Source: Staphylococcus equorum (GTDB taxonomy: Bacteria; Bacillota; Bacilli; Staphylococcales; Staphylococcaceae). From it: a stretch of DNA of 64,000 nucleotides. The DNA lies in assembly GCF_001747895.1 (NCBI RefSeq), contig NZ_LNNB01000018.1:62001-126000 (forward strand). Direction: 5' to 3'. Positions 63,476-64,000 of the stretch are shown here, one piece after another. The translations under genes were made by a program, and so were the position numbers. The notes beneath the pieces were generated by a model. The model saw only the letters and a program-made list of their open reading frames with translations. It had not been told where the DNA came from and searched no databases. Each line of letters opens with the position of its first letter. Within the stretch, counting starts at the first letter, position 1.

Positions 63476-63604
63476 ATGACTAATAAAGACAAAAAAAGAA
63501 AATTTGATAAAGAAGATAAATTTAGCATTATGACTATTATCCTAGATGTATTACTCTCAATAATTAGAGGTATAATTACTGTGATAAGAAACATATTTTC
63601 ATAA
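63476..63604 (+). CDS. Small membrane peptide, 42 aa
   Basis: The ORF ATG 63476 to TAA 63604 has a GGTGGATGG-type ribosome-binding region. A charged N-terminus (MTNKDKKRKFDKEDK) is followed by one hydrophobic helix (IMTIILDVLLSIIRGIITVI). A strong terminator follows 11 bases after the stop codon, which supports a real single-gene unit. The family is not recognised. Confidence 0.6.
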   Translation: MTNKDKKRKFDKEDKFSIMTIILDVLLSIIRGIITVIRNIFS

Positions 63605-63615
63605 CAATAACCGAT

Positions 63616-63656
63616 AAAAAGCGCTTAACAGTTTGTTCTCTGTTAAGCGCTTTTAA
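63616..63656. terminator. Bidirectional terminator between two small-peptide genes
   Basis: The perfect stem AAAAGCGCTTAACAG/CTGTTAAGCGCTTTT lies between convergent small ORFs. Confidence 0.85.
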
Positions 63657-63661
63657 CTTTT

Positions 63662-63763
63662 TTATTTTAATGATTCATAGTTATCTTTCTTTTTCTTATT
63701 CATAGCTTTAACAAAAATAGGATAAAAAAGTAATAAAAAAATGACTAACATTTTAGGTAACAT
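63662..63763 (-). CDS. Small membrane peptide, 33 aa
   Basis: The start ATG 63763 follows a very strong AAAGGAGGAAG site. The peptide has one hydrophobic segment (MLVIFLLLFYPIFVKAM) and a basic tail (NKKKKDNYESLK). It is likely translated after the gene at the right edge (stop 63806, gap 42 bases). The family is not recognised. Confidence 0.6.
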   Translation of the reverse strand: MLPKMLVIFLLLFYPIFVKAMNKKKKDNYESLK

Positions 63764-63805
63764 ATGTGACTTCCTCCTTTGATTTCATGTAATATACAAA
63801 AATTC

Positions 63806-64000
63806 TTAACTAATAAATACATTTATGATAAGCATAGCTAGACCAAAGTAAATATAAAGCGGTTTAACTTTATTTTTTTCTAATAGAGAAAGTTGAATCA
63901 TTGCTATTCCTAATAATATTAAAGTTCCTTCAAAATTTGACAGTTCAATAATTTTCAAAAGCCCTATGACTGCAAATATAATTAATAAAACACTATTTAA
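63806..64000 (-). CDS. Membrane protein, N-terminal part beyond window edge
   Basis: The frame is open from the window edge for 65 codons to TAA at 63806. It shows about three hydrophobic segments (VLLIIFAVIGLLKII, GTLILLGIAMIQL, YIYFGLAMLIINVF) with few charges between them. The start is not visible. The family is not recognised. Confidence 0.55.
   Translation of the reverse strand, partial: LNSVLLIIFAVIGLLKIIELSNFEGTLILLGIAMIQLSLLEKNKVKPLYIYFGLAMLIINVFIS

Overview
The window is the replication-origin region of a low-GC staphylococcal chromosome. Gene order (rnpA-rpmH-oriC-dnaA-dnaN-yaaA-recF-gyrB-gyrA, serS, metX, dnaC, purA, walRKHIJ, rlmH) and close protein similarity to Staphylococcus aureus fix the genus. 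Two GyrB residues (Gly90 and Lys145 in this numbering) are those I recall for the intrinsically novobiocin-resistant S. saprophyticus group. A GH120 beta-xylosidase/GPH symporter pair also fits a coagulase-negative, environment- or animal-associated species. The exact species cannot be named from the sequence alone.

Layout. 1-6622: accessory DNA that ends at the 3' end of rlmH (orfX), the integration site of SCC elements. It carries an OLD-family ATPase/nuclease cut by the window edge, a small coiled-coil protein, a lipoprotein, a decayed IS3/IS150-type element, an EVE-HNH restriction-type nuclease with a degenerate partner, and a membrane protein. This looks like the defence-bearing right end of an SCC-like island; no ccr recombinase lies in the window. 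6628-13699: rlmH and the walRKHIJ cell-wall regulon operon, with two clusters of DnaA boxes. 14127-16362: a DHA2 drug exporter and a MarR regulator, with a promoter/operator and a structured leader between them. 16563-18255: tRNA-Glu, tRNA-Asp and an MGT-type glycosyltransferase. 18364-24721: purA, dnaC, rplI, gdpP, yybS. 25028-30754: metX (SAM riboswitch), azlCD, serS (T-box) and hutH (cre site). 31159-41344: nnrD, then gyrA-gyrB-recF-yaaA and dnaN-dnaA.

41345-42080 is the main oriC intergenic region. To its right the genes run on the plus strand: rpmH, rnpA, mnmE, mnmG, rsmG, noc. Replication-associated genes therefore diverge from the origin on both sides.

Beyond noc (47766-64000) the content is variable: a cstA gene broken by one in-frame stop, an XRE regulator with membrane helices, the xyloside locus (symporter plus GH120 enzyme, with a cre site and a 21-bp palindrome upstream), a fossil IS end, an acyltransferase, a Fur-regulated feoAB set with a 46-aa Cys-rich membrane peptide, an aldo-keto reductase, a complete Fst/par-type toxin-antisense module too small for normal gene calling, an APC permease, an SMP-30 family lactonase and small membrane peptides.

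The best-supported unusual items are the Fst-type module at 60259-60540, the drug-exporter leader with a nested 10-codon ORF at 15591-15647, the three att-like copies with exact 51-bp spacing at the SCC boundary, a dispersed about 75-bp repeat at 8861 and 59077, and the DnaA-box clusters far from oriC at 7151-7380 and 9020-9038.
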